Below are positions 34,507 through 46,171 of a stretch of DNA of 64,000 nucleotides, in pieces. The translations under genes were made by a program, and so were the position numbers. Below the pieces are notes generated by a model that was not told where the DNA came from, ran no database searches, and saw only the letters and a list, made by a program, of their open reading frames with translations. Every line of letters begins with the position of its first letter. The stretch's first letter is position 1. The DNA is from Trichosphaerium sp. ATCC 40318 (taxonomy: Eukaryota; Discosea; Flabellinia; Trichosidae): the NCBI GenBank assembly GCA_038496445.1, contig JALMLS010000441.1, positions 1 through 64,000 of the forward strand. The letters are read 5' to 3'.

Positions 34507-35796
34507 TCATTTCTCCATGTTTTTTATCGTCAACCCACATGTTTTGTATACAAATCGATTTTTTTTTGTTTGTACACCATCAAACCATGTGGTTTGATTC
34601 ACTAATCGTCCTGTTTCATGCCAAACCTTTTTTTCGCCATGAAGTTTACCATCAACCCACATGCTTTGTATCTTTAGTTGCCCATTTTCATACCACTCTT
34701 TCATTTCACCATGTTTTTTATCATCAACCCACATGCTTTGTATCTTTAGTTGCCCATTTGCATACCACTCTTTCATTTCACCATATTGTATATCATCAAT
34801 CCACATGCTTTGTGCACTAAGTTTTCCACTTTCATGCCACTCTTTCTTTTCGCCATGTTTTTTATCATCAACCCACATGCTTATTTCCTCGAGCTGTCCA
34901 CTTTCATACCAATCTGTTTTTTTACCATGGCATTTACCATCAACCCACATGCTTTGTGACCCGAGTTGTCCATTTTCATACCACTCTTTTTGTTCACCAT
35001 GACATTTACCATCAACCCACATGCTTTGTGACTTGAGCTGTCCATTTACATACCACTCTTTTGTTTCACCATGTTGCTTATCATCAATCCACATGCTTGT
35101 TGCCTCGAGCTGTCCACTTTCATACCAAGCGTTTTCTTTACCATGACATTTACCATCAACCCACATGCTTTGAAATTGTAGTTGTCCATTTTCATACCAC
35201 TCTTTTTGTTCACCATGTTGTTTATTATCAACCCACATGATTTGTGCCTCGAGCTGTCCACTTTCATACCAAGCTTTTTCTTTACCATGACATTTACCAT
35301 CAACCCACATGCTTTGTGACTCGAGTTGTCCATTTTCATACCACTCTTTTTGTTCACCATGTTGTTTATCATCAACCCACATGATTTGTGCCTTGAGCTG
35401 TCCACTTTCATACCAAGCGTTTTCTTTACCATGACATTTACCATCAACCCACATGCTTTGAAATTGTAGTTGTCCATTTTCATAGAACTCTTTTTGTTCA
35501 CCTTTTTTCTTTCCATTTATCATCATACATTGTAGCTTGATATTTCCATTCTCATACCAAACTTTACATGGACCTGTCCTATATTGTTTAATACATACTT
35601 TTCCACTTTTATACCACCCTATCCATTGTCCTTTTCTTTGTAGTGTTGCATCAAAATGTGTATTGATTGCTGCTCTTTTTGAGAGTGTATGGAATTTTGT
35701 GAATGCTTCAATGTTGAACGTGCAGAAATATGTTTGAATTTCACATGGAAGATCAAGTACAGTAAAAGCCAAGCTCTTTGTTGAATTTGTTTCCAT
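34507..35796 (-). CDS. Intronless F-box-like protein with about twelve MORN/YwqK-type repeats
   Basis: One uninterrupted frame of 429 codons starts METNSTKSLAFTVLDLP. The N-terminal LDLPCEIQTYFCTFN followed by FHTLSKRAA looks like a weak F-box. From about residue 60 it is built of 24-residue units of the type HGEQKEWYENGQLESQSMWV DGKC, split here for length: GEQKEWYENGQLESQSMWV then DGKCH. This resembles the MORN-variant or YwqK-type repeat. Neighbouring units are nearly identical at DNA level (72-bp period), indicating recent expansion. Absence of introns contrasts with the surrounding genes. YwqK-type repeat proteins are abundant in giant viruses of amoebae as well as in bacteria. The gene lies between two copies of one MITE. 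Confidence 0.85.
   Translation of the reverse strand: METNSTKSLAFTVLDLPCEIQTYFCTFNIEAFTKFHTLSKRAAINTHFDATLQRKGQWIGWYKSGKVCIKQYRTGPCKVWYENGNIKLQCMMINGKKKGEQKEFYENGQLQFQSMWVDGKCHGKENAWYESGQLKAQIMWVDDKQHGEQKEWYENGQLESQSMWVDGKCHGKEKAWYESGQLEAQIMWVDNKQHGEQKEWYENGQLQFQSMWVDGKCHGKENAWYESGQLEATSMWIDDKQHGETKEWYVNGQLKSQSMWVDGKCHGEQKEWYENGQLGSQSMWVDGKCHGKKTDWYESGQLEEISMWVDDKKHGEKKEWHESGKLSAQSMWIDDIQYGEMKEWYANGQLKIQSMWVDDKKHGEMKEWYENGQLKIQSMWVDGKLHGEKKVWHETGRLVNQTTWFDGVQTKKNRFVYKTCGLTIKNMEK
34510..35560 (-). repeat. 72-bp tandem coding repeat
   Basis: Repeats of 72 bp, each containing TACCATCAACCCACATGCTT or a close variant on the plus strand, encode the MORN/YwqK units. Adjacent copies differ at few positions. 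Confidence 0.85.
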
Positions 35797-35944
35797 TTTC
35801 TTTTTTGTTGTTGAAAGTTATGTAACTTGATTTAACAGTTACACTTGAGTGTACAATATAAAGTGATAATACCTAGAAAAGAATAAGGGAATATTCGTAA
35901 ATTGAAGGTGAAACGACACGTGTATTTCAGAAAATAATCAAAAG

Positions 35945-36182
35945 GATTTTAACCTGAAATAGCGCTATTTTATTTTAACACTAAAAAGCCTACTTTGTAG
36001 GCCCACTCCCGATTAGTAGCAAGCACGTGACTTTTTGCTCGTATGCTCACATAATTTACTCCATATGGGTATACTAATGGTATAGCTCGCAGAGTTGCAC
36101 AAACGAGCTACCTACGTTCACAAACCATCTCGAAAAATCAGGCTTAGCGCTACCACAAAATAGCGCTATTTCAGGTCAAAAT
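35945..36182 (+). mobile_element. MITE-like element, right copy with well preserved inverted repeats
   Basis: The left end carries CTGAAATAGCGCTATTTT and the right end AAAATAGCGCTATTTCAG, exact inverted complements; flanking bases TTTTAAC and GTCAAAA extend the match to about 25 bp with one mismatch. It is about 235 bp long and has no coding capacity. A CACGTG is at 36024-36029. I could not fix a target-site duplication by eye. Confidence 0.82.
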
Positions 36183-37289
36183 ATTGTTTTTTACGTCTTT
36201 GGGCTACATGATATTACATGCGCCGCTAATACGTAATACACAGCCAGAAAAACGAAAGATAACTACGGTTTTGTGTAATGTCACTACTCCGGGTCTTGTA
36301 CGCGTATATAATAGTACGTGCAGTGTACTACCAATGCGAGCTGTTTTGAATGCTTTTTACGTAATATTGTACGTACGTTAAGGGATTAACTATCAAACTA
36401 CTGGTGCGTCAATAGTTCTACGTAGGCAAAGCTCCGGTAACAAAATAATAACTAAAGAAAAAGTCTTACAAGTTCAACGTGCAAACTTAAAATAGTATGG
36501 TGTTAAGTGTGAACTACATTAAATACCATTTTGCAAGTACTAATCCCAGTGCTGATGTCATCTCTATAAACAGCCTTGTCAAAAGTGTACTCGCTACTGG
36601 AGTGAGGTGGATCCTTGCACGTGCGTTTTTGTGTGGCTATTGGTTAGGTATTCTAATAGACGGCTATTGGTTAGTACCTTGGTTAGATATTGTTTAAAGT
36701 CGCTTTTTTGGTTACCGACGTAGTATTTCGGATGTCATGAACACAGGCAGCCCTGTGAGAGTCTGCAGCAAGCGGTCCAATTTTTAAGGGATATTGTATA
36801 CGATAGTAAGTCACGTGCTTACTAATGTGAGTAATGTTAAATAAAGATAGTGTTTTTTCAAGTCAAAAGCCAGCATGTCGACATCCATTTAATCGTTTCC
36901 GCCTCTGTATGGGCTTTACAAGCTTAGAAGATCCAAGCTCGATTATTTGTATGCGTTTCGGAGCGTTGTGAGCGAAAGGCCAAAAAGCCGAAAACTGTGC
37001 AAGCTTTCTTTGTAACAAGTGCTCTAATGACAGGAAACGCGCGAACCAATATTCGGCTTTTTTGCTGCAAAGACTAGGAAATATTTAAGTGGATGCCGAA
37101 AATAGGCAACTCACGGAGAATTGTTCTCTACAATGCAGTCAAATTTACGTCCACTAAATATACCAGAATCCATTGAGTGAATTTCCAGTGTATAAGTATG
37201 TACACTTTGGGACGGAGAAATACAAAATTCCTTGTAGTTGACTTAAAACCACTTCTGCCTTTTTTGGTTAAAACGCTCTAATTAGTACA
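36183..37289. other. Intergenic region with no convincing gene
   Basis: Short open frames only (36184-36381, 36497-36697). CACGTG occurs near 36617 and 36813. No repeat or RNA gene is recognised. Confidence 0.35.
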
Positions 37290-40200
37290 ATGCAACAACA
37301 CAAACTAGTTTTACTGGTTTTGTGCTCAATAGCAGTATGCAATACGTCGCTTCTAGATACTTTGAAGAACTTTGAAGAACGCTACGACTTTTCTCATGAC
37401 CCATCAACGGATAGTGGTAGATTCTGGGTTTTTTGGACAGTTAGAGGCGAAAGCGTTGATATAGCCATTGTTGGGAAAGCACAAGGATACCTAGCACTCG
37501 CATTGAACCCTACAGCTGGTAATGAGATCTTAAACGCAACAATGAACGGCGCAATCGCTACAATTGGTACCGAGCACTATTTTGGTACAAATGTATACTA
37601 AAACGCGTTTAAAGGCTTCCAGAAGGAAGACAACATTACTATTGGTACCTACGACTTGTTTGAAACGGATGATGATCACGGTGCAACCAACACAACGAAT
37701 ACGTTCACAAACGGGACTTGTACGCGAAAACGAACTCCCTGTTTCGGTTTAGACTCACATAACGTAGTTACCAAAGATCCCGAGTTTGTGACTATGACAT
37801 ACACTCAAAACTACACTACTGAGCAGATAACGACACAACAAGGCTGGTTATTTGCTTTTAGGGACACACCAGAGCTTGGATACCACACTGACCGTTATAA
37901 TAACATACTAACTCTCAGTACGACACTGTTTTTTTTTGATTCAAAAAAAACTAGGAATTCGTTTTTTGTACTAATTTGGCGTTCCGCTATGTTGTTTTTT
38001 TTTTGTCACAACCAATAATGTGCTTTTGGTTATTTTATAAATATCATTTTCATAATGAAAAAAAAAAATGAGAAAGTTGTGACTTGTTTAAGCGAGCTAA
38101 AAGTGAGATTCTCAAAATTTCGTGAAACTTCTTTCGTTGATTTTTTTTGGTACCTACGTTTTAACATTTTTGTTCTTCCCTAGGCTCTGGAGCTGGCGCT
38201 ACACCTGTAGTATTATGTAATTGTAGTACTTGTGATCCAAATGAGGCGAATAAGTGCATTACACCAACAACAGAAGCACCAACAATACCATCAGCACCAA
38301 CTACTGTTGCTCCGACAAAGCCTTTTGAGCCAATTAATTCGCCAACATTCACAGACTACCTGGGCGTAACAGGTTTAACTGCAAGGTTTGAGTTGTCGGA
38401 AAATGAAATCGCCGTCACACTTACAGTACCAACCGCAGGTATCCCGTCACTCCAAAAAGTCAAAAACACATATGTTTTTTTTTGAAAGTTTATTGTTTTG
38501 TTAGGTTATATTGGTATTGCTTTTGGATTTGGAAACATGGTTCCAGCTGTAGCTATTATAGGGTTCGTTGGTAAAGATAACAACACCAAGAATGTCAAGG
38601 TAAAACCTCAAATTCTTGTGCATTCAGTTTTTTGTTATTGTACACGGTACTGACACTAAAAAGGCTTGGGATCTGTTGGCTTACGATGACAAACACCCAG
38701 AATTATCAGCAAAAATAGATCCAGAGTCACCAATCACTTTTATTGAATCTGGAGTTACAACTGATTCATTGAATGTAACAACACTTTGGTTTTCGATGGA
38801 AAGAACATTTGTCGCAAAGAATGACAGTAAGTCACGTGTTTTTTTAGAACATAATATTGTTGTCCATTATCTCATTTTTTATAGGTATTACTGTTGCTGA
38901 GGGTGTTGATGTTCTTGTCGCACATGGACAAGTAAAAGAAGGGCAACCTCAATATCATGAAGATCGTTCAAAAGGAAAACTCAGTTTTGCTCCACCTACT
39001 ACTGTTCCACCTACCACTGCTGCCTCTGGAGAAGATTTCTTGGGTGTTCGTGGGTTCAGACAAAGTAATGAAATAAAAGGAGACGAGATTAAAATCTCGT
39101 TTTCTGCACCAGGAGGTCCGGAAACAAAAGAAAACTTGACGCATTTTTCTAACTGCGTTTTGCAGAATATGTTGCTCTTGGATTTGCTGATACCTCTCCT
39201 GCACGTATGGTAGGTTCTCTAGCATTAGTTGGTTGTGTAGTAGAAGGCAACGGTATCTTGAAGGTAATATATTCACAGCTGGTGTGCTCACAGTTCTAAC
39301 TGTTTTTCTTCGAAAGACATTTGCCTTAAACGCTTTAAATGAAGCTGGTGTTGTTGAGAAACCTGGTGTCTTTAATATCATCTCTTCGTCAGTAACTAAA
39401 TCCAATGGTGTTACATCCGTTGAAGTCACACTAAAGACAAAATACAACAATGGTATAACAGTTTTTTATCACGTGATTCTGTCTAACTAAGCGTTTTTTT
39501 GAAGATAAAACAATTAGCGCTTCTTCTGATGTTGTCATTGCCTTTGGCAACCTTCGTGCAAGTAGTATTGCACCAGCACAACATAGTACGTACCTAAACT
39601 TACACAATAATGGCTCTAAACGGTAGTCTAGGCCCACAAGATCATGGTGCTGGTACTCTTTCTGGAAGCAAAGCGCCTATTGATAGTTTGCTATGTATGC
39701 TATTGTTATTCACTCATCTTCGCTTATATTACTTTTAAGTGTCTCATGGAGTTCTCATGTTCTTGGCATGGGGTTTGATGATTCCTCTTGGATGGATGGC
39801 AGCACGATACTTGAAATTTGCCAAAGGCAAAGTTTGCAACTTTCCATACTGGTGGGCAATTCACAGGTTGATGATAAATTCGTATTTCTTGTGGTTCTTA
39901 TTCTTATTAGACCTCTTCAAATTGCTGGATTTGTACTATCTCTTGCAGCTTTTGCTATTGTTGTGTACTCAATTGTTGATAACAAAGGTACAGAATAGAG
40001 CTAAGTGAGCTTTGATACGCTAACAATTAAATAGGAACTCAATTTTGGGGTGGAATATCTAAGTTTCACAAACCTTTGGGTCTTGTTATTACTGTCTTGG
40101 GTGCCGTTCAGATCTTAATAGCGTTGATCAAGTACGCTGAAACTCAAGCTTTATATCAATGTATTAACATACTTTTCTTAGACCACACCCAGCAGAAGAT

Positions 40201-40595
40201 GGAAGCAAAGGATTGCTACGCTTATTATGGGAACAAAAACATAGATGGCGTAAGAAGTTGTTTTGAATATTCTTATTTCTTTTCTAACACGTGTACACAG
40301 TTGGACGATTCATGCTTTTTGCTGCTATTCCTCAAATGTTCTCTGGAATAGTAGAGCTACTTAAGGAAGACCAAGGTCGTAATCTATGGTACGTCAGTTG
40401 TACCGACAAAACAGTTTTTTGGTTCTTAGTTTAGTCTTTCAAGTTGTTGACACTGTTTTCAGGTTATACCTCCTTGGTGGTGTTTTGTTCACATTTGTTG
40501 TTGCTATTATTATCTTCGAAATATTAAGATGCAAGCAGAGTAAGAGTACTAAAGCAGAGAAAGATCCATTACTATACAAAGAGCTAAAAGACTGA
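37290..40595 (+). CDS. Secreted/membrane protein with DOMON domains and a C-terminal cytochrome b561 domain
   Basis: The signal peptide is MQQHKLVLLVLCSIAVCNTS. A first DOMON-like domain reads FWVFWTVRGESVDIAIVGKA then GYLALALNPTA; an in-frame TAA at 37599-37601 is removed if 37585-37614 is a 30-nt intron. A Thr/Pro-rich linker (TTEAPTIPSAPTTVAPTKP) leads to a second domain (ELSENEIAVTLTVPTAGYIG, IAFGFGNMVPAVAIIGFV), and a third begins DEIKISFSAPGG with EYVALGFADTSP. The C-terminus has VSHGVLMFLAWGLMIPLGW, WWAIHR, IAGFVLSLAAFAIVVYSI, FHKPLGLVITVLGAVQILI and LYLLGGVLFTFVVAIIIFE: five to six membrane helices with the paired His of cytochrome b561. The family resembles ferric-chelate-reductase-like or stromal-cell-derived-receptor-2-like transmembrane electron carriers. 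It ends PLLYKELKD. Confidence 0.85.
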
Positions 40596-41641
40596 GCAAT
40601 TTTTTTGTAGAAACAAAATAAAGTGAATAATTACACTAGAGCAAATTTTAAAGTGTTAGTAATATTCAACAAACAGTCTTAAAAACAGAGCTTAAATATT
40701 ATAACCCTGATCCCGTACAATTGATTATTGACAACAAGGTTTCAAGCTGAAAGTCAGATTTGCACAATCATTCCTGTCACGTGAGGCGTCATGCAAGTAT
40801 CATATACGAAAGTTTCAGAGTTTTCTCTTGTATCATTCAAAGACGCAGCCTGCCACTTTGTGTTCTGGTGTTAGTAGATGGATTTCAAAGTATCTTGGCC
40901 AAGATAGTCGCAGATGATGTTTGCGAATCTGGTACGGAATTGTGCAGATTATCGATTAAAAAAATATTCACAACTTTTACAAGTTCTGTAGTACTAAATC
41001 ATTGCACTACCGAAAATCAACAAACGGTGTACTGTGGACTGAGAGAAGGGAATGCGTACTTGTTGCCAACGACAATAGAGTTATCCTCTTTTTTTTACTA
41101 GACTCACGTGTTCTTGTTGATCTACAATACCAGATTGGAGGAGAGAATACGTCTCACTAAGCTTCGATTCCCATATCACATGTACATATACAACATAAAT
41201 CAATTGAAGTATTCAATCCATCAAAACATGACAAACAATAAGGATATTTGAATCGTAACCTGGGGTTGTATACAACTGCTACTTGCTGATTGTTTTACGA
41301 TTCTAACGTACTTAAACAACTACCTCTCATTCATCAAACGCCAGTAAAATACGTATTTACACTGTCAAAATAGCAAGGTACAGAAATGTTGTTTCTTGAG
41401 GCCAAGGCACCTTGATCTAATACGAGGTAAAGGAGCGTTGCTGTGGGTACAATCTTGAAAAGATGGTTTTCAGATCGCAAGTGTGTGCCTTGTATAGCCC
41501 GCCTTGAGCCTATTATTTAGACAAAAGGTGTTCGAGGAGCGATTGCGTAACATAAAAAGTTTATACGTCACATTTGTACATGTCTTATACAACAAAAAAG
41601 TAAAAAGAAGTTTTTTTTTTTTCCTTTGTTTTTTTTTGTGC
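40596..41641. other. Intergenic region between convergent genes
   Basis: A 113-codon frame at 40760-41101 has no motif support. CACGTG occurs near 40778 and 41105. Nothing else recognised. Confidence 0.35.
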
Positions 41642-42826
41642 TTATGCTGATGGAATATCTGGTCCAACAATAGGTGTAGCGATATTATAAATAGCAGCTC
41701 CCTTTGAGTAATCTTTACCGGGTATCTTTTCAATACGCTGAGGGTAGTTTTCTCTCTTGTCTGAGTAGTACGCACTATGTAAATCACCAGCTAAAAAAAA
41801 AGTGTGATGTTAGTAAAGAAATAGCCTTACTTTTCTTTGAAATTGTTAGATGGTAGTACCTGATGCGGCATTAAATGTAAAGAAGTAAGCACGTCTTGGA
41901 CTATTTGTTTTGTTGATATCACTTCGATGTGGAATAAACGCATCAAAGAAAACAACGTCACCTAAAAAGATGTCAGCCATTTCAGCTTAAAGTTGCACGT
42001 GATTTAAATAAAAATACCTGGCATCGCTAGTACAGGCTCAAATGTAAGGTTTTTGGCTACTTCTGGATGAATCTGAAAGGCATGATGTGAGAGGAGACAC
42101 AAATAAGGATATTCAAGCGTACCTCCTTTCGCTCATTCATTCTCAAACGTTTACCTTTCCAGTTGCCAGCACTGAAGCATACTGTCCCGTTTTCGACTGT
42201 ACATGGATCGATAGGAACCATAACAGTTATATAGTAGTCAGCCAAGACATATGCGGGGATATCTTGATGATCAGGGAAGGCACCACCACCTGTAACAAAA
42301 AACTGTTAAAAAAACTTGACAGAAAAAAAGATGCAATTTTTCTTTGGACTTACCAGGCATTTTATAGTTAATCTTTTCTTTATAGAGGTACATCTCACTG
42401 CCGTGAAGTTGTCCAACAATATTACGCAAAATCTCATTTGCAATGTGACGCATACCTTCATGATGATCTACAAAGTTTTCTGTACGACATAACCGCTCAC
42501 CCTTTGGTGTATTCTAAAAAACACATCAAAAAACGTGACTTAACACTTTTTTTGTCAAACGATTTTGGAATATTTACAAAACAAGACTTTTTATGTAAAA
42601 ACGTCTACAAAGTGTCTTATACGCTAATAACAAGCGTTTTCTATTGATTAAGACATACCTCAAAGTAATGCATCCATTTTCCTTTTTCTTCTGGCCAATT
42701 TGTAATCTCTGTAGTCCAGCGTTGTAAGTCACATACTTGTTTATCGTTAAAGAGTCCGCGCATTACAATATGAGAGTTGTCTTTAAAAAACTGTAATTCA
42801 TTCGGAGACACTGTTTTATGTGACAT
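41642..42826 (-). CDS. PhyH-family Fe(II)/2-oxoglutarate-dependent dioxygenase
   Basis: The start is MSHKTVSPNELQFFKDNSHI with VMRGLFNDKQV at 42826, the usual N-terminus of phytanoyl-CoA dioxygenase-like proteins. Exons then give NTPKGERLCRTENFVDHHEG, GAFPDHQDIPAYVLADYYI, MVPIDPCTVENGTVCFSAG, GDVVFFDAFIPHRSDINK and SPRRAYFFTFNAASGAGDLH. The iron ligands are visible as the HxD of DHQD and the distal His of IPHRSD; the Arg of SPRRAYFF is the 2-oxoglutarate anchor. About 280 residues in six exons. No peroxisomal targeting tail is seen (ends GPDIPSA). The substrate cannot be predicted; bacterial and fungal relatives hydroxylate many small molecules. Confidence 0.9.
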
Positions 42827-43340
42827 TGTTATTTGTTTGTATGTTGATGAGGTGTTGTATGCGTTGAGAGAGTGTTAAGACTTGGAGACAAAAATACTTC
42901 AGGAAGGTGTCATTTGGCTGTCAAAGTCTTTTGTGCACTTTTATCGTGTGAGGCATACTGTTTCGCGTTCTACTACGCGCATAGAGAACGTAGGTAATAA
43001 TTGGAGATGCTCTAGTCCTAATTGGCGATTTTAGTCAGTTATCGTTAAAAGAACAATCAAACTCTATCAATACTACGAATAGTATAATTGTAGCTTGTGT
43101 TGGTGGCATTGGAAGTAACTTTAAGCTACAAAATGTTCAATGTCGCAACGGAGTAGTTACAGAACTGCAATTTATTTAAAACAGCCTTTGTCATGCTCAT
43201 TGAAGCATTGTAGTAGAGGATTTGACCTTACCGACTAACTAACGCTTTGAGTGCCAAAAACTTCTGCGAAAAGCAACGAAATTGTGTAAACTTGGTATTG
43301 GTAGCTTATAATAGGTGTTTGTCTTTCAATACGCTCGTAA
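42827..43340. other. Divergent intergenic region
   Basis: About 510 bp between the divergent starts of the PhyH-type and BTB genes, so it likely holds both promoters. No specific element recognised. Confidence 0.35.
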
Positions 43341-45910
43341 ATGCTAAAAGAAGCTGAAAATGTCGAAATGCGCATATTGTTTAACGTTAGAACGAAAAAA
43401 AAGCTAGGAGATGATTTTTCAGCGTTATATAGAGACAAGTACGAGTTTAGAACTGTCGCTAGTATAAAATAATTTATAAACCGTTAAAATGATCTTCACA
43501 CGCGTCTATATAGGCTTTACACAGATGTCAGCGTACTTGTTGGTAAAAATATTTATGAATTACACAAGCACGTTAATATACATCCATACATGTACTAACA
43601 GAGTTATAGATGCGTTCTAGCATGCAGGTAGGTGTTTATGTCAATGCCAGCAAAAAAAAACGAAAATACCGTTTAGGTCACCGACATTACGTGCAATGCT
43701 CTCTAAAAAATGGCGTAAGGCAGATGCAGGTTTGTTATTATTTTATTTATTTCAATGTTAATTCTTTCATCTGAAGCAAATGAACCAGTAGAATTGAAGG
43801 AAGTACGCAACTAATGTTACAAATATACCAACAACATTTATCCATTTTTATCTCGTTTTTTTATTCAACTCGGCTTTAGATTACACCAAGTATATTTGAA
43901 GCAGTTATAGAGGTATTGATTATTTTCTATTATGCACGTGTGTTGACACGTGGTTTTGGTTTTTTTTTGGCACAGAGAGTTGTTGTTTCTTATTTTTTTA
44001 TAGTTTATGTACAGCGGTAGAATTACTCTTAGAGGTGACCAAGAATTTCCATTGATGCAATTACTTAGGGTACGGTACTAAATTCTTGTTTGAAAATTTT
44101 TATGGCACACTGTGTTGGTACAGTTGCTGCCTTAAAAAGCGTTTCGTTTAAGCGTCATTTTAACAGGTTTTTTTACAGGCTGCAGAGTTTTTCCAGATGC
44201 AATCAATGCACTCATTACTTATGTACGTATTTATCTTTTAAAATTCGATTTAGATGTTGATTGGAGCTAACTTTAACCAAAGCGAACAGTTTGTTACTCC
44301 TGATTTTTTGACAATTGAGAATATACCTTGGATGCTCGAAGTACGGCGTTTTTACATTATATGTGGTTCGTTATGATTAATGTATAAAAGGTCGCATTGA
44401 ATGCAGAAGATGAGAAAACGATAGAAATCTTATCAACCTTTGTTGAATGCACGGACTCTTTTTGTTTTTTTACTTTCAACGTTTTATTTTGGATCGAGCT
44501 CATTGATTTGTAGTTATGTCGAATGAACTGTATGAGTCTAATTACTTGGAGAATTTTACTAGAGATGCTCTTATACACGTGATATCAAACCACTACCTGC
44601 GTATAAATGAGCAGAAAGTAAGAACGTCTTCCGTTTGGAGGAACTAAACTTGACCTGACTTTTTTTTTCAGATTTTGATAGTAGCGTTACGGTGGCTCTT
44701 ACAAACAAATAAAACAGAAGAAGATATGAAAGTATTCAGATATATAATCTATGATAATATTATAGACAATGTTGCAGACATTATTAAGAAATTTAAAATA
44801 CAGATGATGGACGACAAAGGTTTGTTCACTTTTTTTTTTTTGAAAACGTTTTTTTTGTGTTGGCTGTTTTGAGATGGTTGTCAACGTGTGAATATACTAT
44901 TATTTGCTGATATGGTTGCATCTAGTATTAAGTAATGTTATGAGAAACTTAAAAATACAGGATGTCGATATTACAAGGCAAGGATCAAGTAAGAAAAGAA
45001 AACTAAAGAAATTTTTTTTTGCTAATTATTTATCACTCATAGCAATCTACTGTGATGTTGCAATATTCACATTGACAGGTTCAGCTACAAGAATAAATGA
45101 TACCTGCGATGCACCGATGCGTATGTTGAAGAATCAGTAACGTTCAAATGAATTAATTTGTGTTGAAGGTGTCGGTCCTGGAGAAGGAAGCGCAATAATT
45201 TCTCTTCCGTCACAACGTATTGAGGTGCACTTCACATTCCAACTGGCAAAGTTAATATGTAACCATACTTATCCTTAGAACATGGCATATAATTTTGAAG
45301 TAATCATCCCAGAAGATAGGTAACCAGGACGTTTCGAAATCGTTCGCTAATTTTTTTCTTTTAGCAAAGGATTTGATATTAAGTTCATGTCGTTCTTAAA
45401 AGTATTGTACCACTTTTCTCCAAGGTAAGAGAATTCTCTTCTATCAGTAATTAACGTATTCTAATCCTTTTGATTCAGATTCAAGGATGGTAAATCCTTC
45501 CTTGCTCGAAACAAGTATGAAAGGCAAGTTCATTTTTTTTTAATTAATTCTATTATTGCACTGTTCACGTGTTTTTTGTGAAGATCTAAACTTCTTTTTA
45601 AAGCGATGATATTACTGAACCTGAGATAAAATGTAATCCTGGAGATTCTATGGTTGTATGTATAAAGATATTAAAGGATGGACTTGAAGTATGGGTTGAT
45701 TATAGATTCCTTGTAAGATTTTCACAAGTACTTCTTCAACTTAAAACATCTGCTTTGGCTATTACTGGTGATGTCATTGTTACTGCTTTTAAGATGGGTT
45801 TAAGCAAGAAAGAAGTTATAAAAGCTAAAAGACAACGTAAGAAGAGTCAGTCAAAGTCAAAGAAACAATCAACTTTGAATGTAACTACAAACGGAAATGA
45901 AGCCTCTTAG
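43341..45910 (+). CDS. BTB-BACK protein with a galectin-like C-terminal domain
   Basis: The start is MLKEAENVEMRILFNVRTKK, directly after an in-frame TAA. Splicing gives LGDDFSALYRDK/LYTDVSVLVGKNIYELHKH, a 30-nt intron (43572-43601), then RCVLACRSPTLRAMLSKKW, KEITPSIFEAVIEFMYSGRI and PLMQLLRAAEFFQMQSMHSL: a full BTB/POZ domain. A BACK-like region follows (ELYESNYLENFTRDALIHVI, ILIVALRWLLQTNKTEED). The last third reads AYNFEVIIPEDSKGFDIKF, VLYHFSPRFKDGKSFLARN, EIKCNPGDSMVVCIKILKDG and LEVWVDYRFLVRF, which follows the strand order of a galectin domain (F.v.i...d...hf.pRf...N...E......G..f...I). The tail is Lys/Ser-rich. BTB-BACK proteins typically link substrates to CUL3 ubiquitin ligases; a carbohydrate-binding tail would then be the substrate receptor (inference). 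Confidence 0.78.
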
Positions 45911-46171
45911 CTGTAAGTCTGTCTTGAATGTTTTCAAAAAAACATGTGCCAACCGTTTAACAGAATGGTACAAACACTGTGTCCATCTTATTTCGCAAAA
46001 AAATTGTCGCCTCGTCTAGCTGTTGTGACAACTTTGATCGGTTGAATTTGTATTGACTTAAACGATGGTTTAAGTTGCCTTGTGGCTTTTTTTTTGGCTG
46101 CTTTTTCGCATAACAACGTTCTTAGCGATTCTCTATAATAATCGGAGTATCTACAATAGTTTTAATCAATA

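Noticed and set aside
34482-35002. Plus-strand open frames with repeated Pro/His/Cys-rich peptides
   Set aside because: They are antisense shadows of the 72-bp coding repeats of the minus-strand MORN/YwqK-type gene.
35046-35516. Second minus-strand frame of 156 codons rich in KACGLMVN
   Set aside because: It is an out-of-frame reading of the same repeat array and lacks the domain pattern.
36184-36697. Two short plus-strand frames after the right MITE
   Set aside because: Chance open frames; no conserved motif or splice structure.
37599-37601. TAA recoded as an amino acid
   Set aside because: Many genes in the window end in TAA with matching family C-termini (for example the ankyrin-PARP and Kelch-kinase genes), so the code is standard for TAA.
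40760-41101. 113-codon plus-strand frame
   Set aside because: No signal peptide, domain or splice evidence; sits between convergent genes.
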